Assembly (NCBI GenBank): GCA_000310025.1
Contig: FN649751.1
Coordinates: forward strand, 1,265,525-1,329,524
Source: Ectocarpus siliculosus
Lineage: Eukaryota > Sar > Phaeophyceae > Ectocarpales > Ectocarpaceae
Direction: 5' to 3'
Length of the DNA: 64,000 nt
Shown piece by piece: positions 34,201-64,000 of the stretch. The notes under the pieces were generated by a model. That model had not been told where the DNA came from. It worked only from the letters and a program-made list of their open reading frames with translations, and made no database searches. The position numbers were made by a program, and so were the translations under genes. Every line of letters begins with the position of its first letter. Position 1 is the stretch's first letter.

Positions 34201-36848
34201 TCCAGGTAGGAGACGCACGTCTGCCTGCCTCTTGCCACGGTGGTCGTGACGGTACACGTCACTCAGCACATGTACATTGTATGTATAATCTGATGCAGAA
34301 GCCCTCCCGTGTTCGATCAGGCCACGCGTGACGATGTGGCGGCGGAGGTGATGAAGGCCCCAAAACGCAGGATCGACAACGTCATCACCAGGCTCACGGA
34401 CTCCGTTCACCTTCTCCAAGTGCACACCACCGTAAGTTGGATGTCCGAGGAATACTCGACGGGGCACGACCTTGTCCATTGTTGGATGTTGTCGTGCCTA
34501 ACGCTTTCCGTAGAGGGGAGGCGCAGCATGCTCACGATCATGAACTAGGTGGTCGCGGTATCAAGAAGTTGATTGAATATCGACAGGCTACAGATTGCGC
34601 ATTGACGTGTGCGGCTCAGACTACGTGTTTTGTCTGCTCGGAAGGCGTGCAGGCATTCATTACGGTTCTGTTCGTTTCGCCAACCTCAACGTGAATGAGT
34701 TCGCTTGCCTTGCACCCAACGACCACGGCTTGAGTATCACGGTCGTGATGCCTCTGCCTCCTCTCGTATCCCGAGGTGGCGCTTGTCATGTCTTGAGGAA
34801 AAAAAAAACTCGTAAAGTTGGAGAGAGAGGTGAAGACACAGACGCAAACGAAAGATAACCATAGTAAAAAGAGAACATAGTTCTTGCCATAGGAAATGCG
34901 CAAACCTGTCACACATACGGTCCAGCACACCCGGAGCACTGCTCAGTGGGGTCGTGACTGAACAATTGGCAGGGAGATCAATCGAAAAAATCGAGGCGGG
35001 GGGGGACAAAGACCGCGTTGGTGCGACTTGAAAATCTCGTTGCGCTTTCGTCCCTTGGTTCGGCTCGGGCGTAAAACGCGCTCGAGCATGTCTTCCTTGG
35101 GCCGTCCTCACCCGCCACATGACGCACACCGCGTCCTGGTTTTGGTGCCACGCAGGGAACGTAGTGTAGTGCTGAGTTTGGCCCTTCGTAGGTGTTCTAG
35201 TATCAACCTTTGCATGTGGAGAAATGTCGTACGGGGTGGCCAACGACGAACCCTGTTGCAGTAGTCTACGCAGGTTTTTCAAAGTAGGCAAACATACTGG
35301 ATAAAGTACAGAATCGGCGGAGTTGGACCGCCTACGCAGGAGATTTAAGTATCTAGAACAAGAATAGGGAGGGGGCACGCAGACCCTATCCCTAAAACCC
35401 TAACCCCGGAGCACGGATTGAGTACTTTATCCCATATGTTTGCTTGATCAAATTTGCTGCGTAGACTACTGGCTGAGTTGGGGTTACGGTCTGCGTCCCC
35501 CCTCCCTTGTCTTTTTCGCAATAACGTCTCTCTGTTTGCGTAGGCAGTCCCCCTGTTACGAGCTGCAAGAATGGGTACACGTTGTAAGAGAGGCACAAAT
35601 TGCGCGACCCGATCGAGATCGTGTACGAGACCCAGCTGTTTGTGACGTTTCATCTATAAATTTGCTCGATATCGACTGCTCCAAACATCTATGCCCGTTT
35701 TTCCAAATCGAGGGTTTCGATATTGGCATGGGAGTTTTCGTGACGGCGAAATCCGTCTTGAGTGCCGCACGCGCACGGGAGGCTTAACTGATGGGGGTTT
35801 TGTTTATGCTGCAGGTCCTGGACGCCTTGCAGAAAGACTACAGGAACGCCAAGCTGATTCGGCACGGCACTACCTTCGCCGCCCTGGCCGCTGGAGGGGG
35901 CTTGTCCGGCGGAAGCGTGTTTCTCGGCGCCCCGATAGAAATGGCCGTCGGTGCCGCCGGTATGGCGCTCGCCTCGGCTGGTGGTCTGCAGGTGATGAAT
36001 CCTACCTAGTCGTGGTAGATTGGAAAGCGCGCATGCACGCAGTAGCATCTTCGTTTTGCTCTCTCTCTCTCTCCCTCTCTCTCGTATCCCGTGTGTTTTT
36101 TTGGTTGGCATCCACCGCGCTATCCGGCTTGCCGATGAAAAGACGGCCGTGTGTGGGTCGCGCTCGTCTGGTGTTGACCTCGGTGGCGACGTTACGGCTT
36201 GTTGCCAAACGGCAGCTGAAGTCGGTCGAGGAGCTGCGGTTTTGAGCGAGCAAGACGTGTCCCCCGTCTCCGCTGGTTTCAACTTGACAGTAAAATGTCG
36301 GGTAGCTTGGGGTGCGGGGGTAACGGGACAACTGCTGTTTCGCAATCTTGAAAAAAATTCAGTCATTGGCTCGCCATTGGCAACAACTCGCGACAGTTTG
36401 GAAAGCAGTCCGTTGTTCGCGCAAAGCACACGGTGACACTAGTTTTTTTTTTGTTTTAGCTCCTCTGCGCCAGGATTGGAAGCTTACTGGCTTTTTTTGT
36501 GTTGTGTGGATGTGTCTCTCTCTGTTTCCCGCGTGCCAGTTCTACAACTCGAAGGCGCTCAAAGCTAAGCATGAAGAGATGATATCCGTGGAAGGCCTCA
36601 ACCACTATTTCGGCAAGATGTACACGCGCGAAGTGTCCGAGGGAGACGAATCGATCACGGCATCCTGGCAACGAATCCGACATGGCTTGCACCTATCGCT
36701 GGCGTCGTTGGGGATAGACGGCGTCTCTCGCGTGAAGGCTAGCGAGCAGCGAGAGCTGCAGAAAATTCTGGACACAGAGATCCCCTCGTTGAGGCGTCAG
36801 GCCGCGCCTGTGCAGTTTTCGTTCTTTGGGACGAAGGCAAGAAAGTAG
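31252..36848 (+). CDS. EHD-like dynamin-superfamily GTPase without EH domain
   Basis: Exons: 31252-31321, 31655-31964, 32704-32833, 33026-33328, 33652-33720, 33900-34022, about 34300-34431, 35815-35991 and 36540-36848, about 540 residues. GTPase motifs: GNHSSGKSS (G1), APTDD (G2), DSPG (G3) and NKAD (G4, split across exons 4 and 5). The surrounding blocks YDFEGVVRWFAERAD and YGSLCWNLSK resemble EHD and sarcalumenin GTPases, which oligomerise on membranes and remodel them using ATP or GTP. The C-terminus has no EH domain. Instead exon 8 carries a Gly/Ala-rich hydrophobic stretch (TTFAALAAGGGLSGGSVFLG onward), possibly membrane-inserting. The N-terminus (MLQAVRALRRGAAPAGARW) is basic and lacks acidic residues, like an organelle presequence. 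Exon 7 cannot be joined to exon 6 in phase with the best splice sites; one missing base in its C run, or a weak splice site, would explain it. Confidence 0.83.
35260..35552. repeat. Complex inverted-repeat (hairpin) element in a GTPase intron
   Basis: 35260-35309 pairs with 35421-35470 (AGTAGTCTACGCAG ... ATAAAGTAC and its complement). 35368-35410 pairs with 35475-35512 (GCACGCAGACCCTA against its complement). 35325-35340 pairs with 35535-35552. The arms interleave, so one simple hairpin does not explain it. Confidence 0.7.
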
Positions 36849-38610
36849 TGGAGATGTAGCATCGCTACCGCCAAGAATGGTTTGTGTCGTGCTGTACATA
36901 AAATAAATGTAAAATGTACACTATATTTCCTATTATTCTTTCAGGAAGGCTAGAGGATTAGGACTAGGGTTGAACCGACCTGTCAACGTCCTCCTGTAAA
37001 ATGTAGGCCCTTCCGTTTTGCGGGCTGCGGGCGTTTAGATCCTCGGGTGTGTTGTAATGTTGCACATAAGAAGGGTCGCGATTGCATTTTTAGTTGCAAT
37101 TTCTCAGCGAAATATTTGTTGCGGGATTCCCAAGTAGGACCGTGCTCCTCGTTTTTTGATAGACACATACAGCTATGGCTTTTACCGCCGCGGCGGCAGC
37201 GTGGGGGGCAACGAACGAAAACAACAAACTCGTGTGGGAAAATGATCAAACAAGGCGAAGAGATGTGGGGATATACCCCGAGCGGTCGCCGGCGGATTTG
37301 ATGCGTCCCGCACGCACGCATTCCAAGCAGGAGTGAAAAAGCGTCTAGGCCAAACTGCTGCCTCCCCCCGCCGTGTTCTTCGGCAAAAAAAAATACTTTT
37401 AGGCCTTTCTGTCACTTTTATCCGAGTAGATGCACGGACCCCCTGGCAGCGGAGTGCCATACTTGTCCCACAACCACGCCTTCATGTACGTTTGCTTGGT
37501 CCCTCGTGTATTCCTACTCTTTGCCACACCATGGGGTCAGTCCGCCCACGAAGATGAAGCGAACGTACGTTGTGTTCCTCAAAAGCTTTTAAGACTGAGT
37601 TCGGCTGTCCCCACGAGCCTTTGGCCATGTTGTGCTTCATCACTGCAGGCGTACGAAGCAAAAGCCCCTTCACCAAATCCGAAACGTCAATTCCACCAGT
37701 CTTCCCGTACGGCTCTGCACCTATCATATTACCAAACCTATCGCATGATGCCTCCGCATAGCACGCGATCAACAGATTAGAAGTGTCACAGGGAGGAGCA
37801 CGGCCGGCACGCGGCATGTGCCGGGGCGGTGACGACAAGCGAACAAACGCGCTCAGGCTCGTTCCCGCCCTTGAATTGTTGCGGGAATGCTGAACGAACG
37901 TCCCAGCGTTAATTTACTTCTGTTGTCGGCGTTTGGTCCGCCAGGTGTACCTGCTAAATTTATGCACCAATCTATCTCCTTACTTCTACCAGCAGCACGA
38001 CAACACACACGCACAATCAGGCGGTTAACAATAACGCGGTCCGTGCCAACCAAATACAAACACGCTTCACACCATACGCTTCTGTACCAGTCGTGATGGA
38101 GCAGCAACGCCACCTGTTTCCACAGTCACGCGTCGCAGCAGGATAACATCTTACCCTAAATGACAAACGTTTCCACACCAAACTTTGACCTTCACACTTC
38201 ATGGTCGCCGGATTAGACTCTTTTCCTCAACGCCCCCCCACTCGCAACTACCGCCGTCACCAAGCGCCATAAACCCGCTGTTTGTGCAAACAAAGCCACC
38301 ACCGCCGAAGCCTCCTCCCAGCACAACCAAAGAACGCCGCCGGTTAAACCAGCGCCGAGCGCCGTTTCATCAAGAAGAGTTATATTACGCGGATGGTTCC
38401 ACCTATCAGAAGAGCAACAAACGGGGCGAAACAGGACAAACAAGCGATCTCAGAGAAGAATAACAGGTGTTTGAGAGGCAACTTTGACAAAAGTAGGAGT
38501 TTCAAACGCAGGACGCTCACCTTGCACCACCGCACAAAACGTTCTTTCAGCGTTGGGGACATTGGCTTGTGTAACGTTGTGATGGGGATCATCTGCACGT
38601 TTCCTAGCCC
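36849..38610. other. Convergent spacer between GTPase and ISWI genes
   Basis: There is no recognised gene. A minus-strand frame at 37482-37838 reads somewhat protein-like but has no family motif. The AT-rich stretch at 36895-36945 probably holds the GTPase 3' end. Confidence 0.5.
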
Positions 38611-63053
<24,443 letters not shown>

Positions 63054-63114
63054 CTGCACAAAGGACGGCGTCGTTTCGTGTAGCGTCGGCCAAGGGGTGA
63101 GGACAACGGGGCGT

Positions 63115-63963
63115 CGGGGGGGGGGGGGGGGTGTACTCGATAGTCGTGCATGCCGTAGTCGTTTGACCATTGACCTCGCATCCCTACAAAGCCGGGACGG
63201 AGCGCGCCGGGTTCTCACCGGACCAGGCTCTCACATCACCAAGCGCGAAGCGCCGTGAGGTATTTGGCGAGTCGCATGAAGGGTGAGCTGCATCCTGCTA
63301 AGGGTGTTCGGCATCTTGTGCTTACTTCCTTGCGTACGGAGGACAGCTACGTATGACTTAATTTATTTTCTGGTGCTTTCACCTCCAGAGACAGTTGTAA
63401 GCACTGTGTAACTGCCTCGAGGAAGCTTGACCATTTTAACACAACGTGGTGCGATCATCCCCCGTTGCGCGGAGTAAGGGTTCTCGACCCCGCACAACAT
63501 AATCTACTCGACCACCATTATGGTTACCGCCAAAAAAAAAAACCGAGGTAAAAAAAAAAAAAACGGTAACCTGGTTGCCGAGTTCACGAAGTGAGTTGGC
63601 TTGTTTTACAACGTCGTTGCCAAGCGACGAAAACCCAATCCCGATGGCAAACACCGAGTGGGGGGCTTGTTTTACAACGTCGTTGCCAAGCGACGAAAAC
63701 CCAAACCCCGATGGCAAACACCGGGGGGGGCGGCTTGTTTTACAACGTCGTTGCCAAGCGACGAAAACCCAAACCCCGATGGCAAACAAGGCCGAGGGGG
63801 GGGGGGGGGGGGGGGGGGGGGAAATTCTTGTTTTTTTGCCCCTGTCAGGTAATTCTGGGACTTGTGTGGGCGTGATATACTATCTCGAGAAAAAAAAAAA
63901 AAAAAAAAGGGGGGGGTTTTTTGGAATCCCCGGGAGGCAAAAAAATAATTTCAAAAACTGCCC
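63115..63963 (+). repeat. Gap-associated G-rich repeat, copy 3
   Basis: Same layout as 43325-43942: G tract, the block with GTCGTGCATGCCGTAGTCG, then three tandem subunits of about 60-65 bp (63600-63790) with TTTTACAACGTCGTTG, a G run of over 20, then poor sequence and N to the window end. It separates the first visible ISWI exon from its missing 5' exon. Confidence 0.9.
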
Positions 63964-64000
63964 NNNNNNNNNNNNNNNNNNNNNNNNNNNNNNNNNNNNN
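63964..64000. other. Assembly gap running off the window
   Basis: The N run is the third gap, and the third to follow the G-rich repeat. Confidence 0.99.

Noticed and set aside
35385-35410. Telomere-like CCCTAAAACCCTAACCC
   Set aside because: Only two or three imperfect units, part of an inverted-repeat arm inside an intron.
37482-37838. 118-codon minus-strand frame that looks somewhat protein-like
   Set aside because: No recognisable family, and the ISWI gene ends upstream at 38611; not enough to call a gene.
63600-63790. Vector (lacZ alpha) contamination suggested by GTTTTACAACGTCGT
   Set aside because: Only about 15 bases agree; the following sequence differs and the unit is part of a genomic repeat present at three loci.

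Overview
This is a nuclear eukaryotic window: every protein gene I recognise is split by spliceosomal introns, there is no operon structure, and intron and intergenic DNA exceed coding DNA. Arp2, a PMS-type MutL protein, an ISWI-type remodeller and an EHD-like GTPase are nuclear housekeeping genes. Intron-rich genes, moderate-to-high GC and strict alternation of coding strand suggest a stramenopile, most like a brown alga (inference; no diagnostic organellar or taxon-specific gene is present).

Layout. 1-1045 (-): decayed non-LTR retrotransposon. 1475-3218 (+): CELF/Bruno-like RNA-binding protein, 5' end not found. 5843-12676 (-): HEAT-repeat protein of unknown role, 11 exons. 14602-17897 (+): sulfotransferase with a probable type II membrane anchor. 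18763-21165 (-): actin-related protein 2. 21445-22094 (+): small TPR protein with an acidic tail. 23165-30951 (-): PMS1/PMS2 mismatch-repair MutL, 9 exons. 31252-36848 (+): EHD-like dynamin-family GTPase, 9 exons. 38611-63053 (-): ISWI-type chromatin remodeller, 30 visible exons over 24 kb, 5' end outside the window, with an unexpected C-terminal extension carrying an HMG box.

The eight genes alternate strand without exception, giving convergent pairs and divergent pairs. Two divergent pairs (ARP2/TPR and PMS/GTPase) are separated by only about 280 and 300 bp, so each probably shares a bidirectional promoter. The genes do not form one pathway; two (PMS, ISWI) act on DNA or chromatin.

Introns and spacers are full of repeats: a tRNA-derived SINE (two copies), another dispersed family (two copies), a G-rich repeat that sits at all three assembly gaps, a foldback element, nested MITE-like elements, minisatellites and microsatellites. 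Several stretches (26270-26722, 60541-60800, the gap edges) show G/T-biased, homopolymer-rich sequence that looks like poor base calling, and one such run puts a stop codon into the ISWI DEAH-box exon.

The most interesting observations are the ISWI-HMG fusion, five GC-AG introns in that one gene, an EHD-like GTPase without an EH domain but with a presequence-like N-terminus and a Gly/Ala-rich hydrophobic segment, and a 93-bp tandem duplication that copies a splice acceptor in the sulfotransferase gene. Exon joins were deduced by hand from reading frame, splice signals and family conservation.
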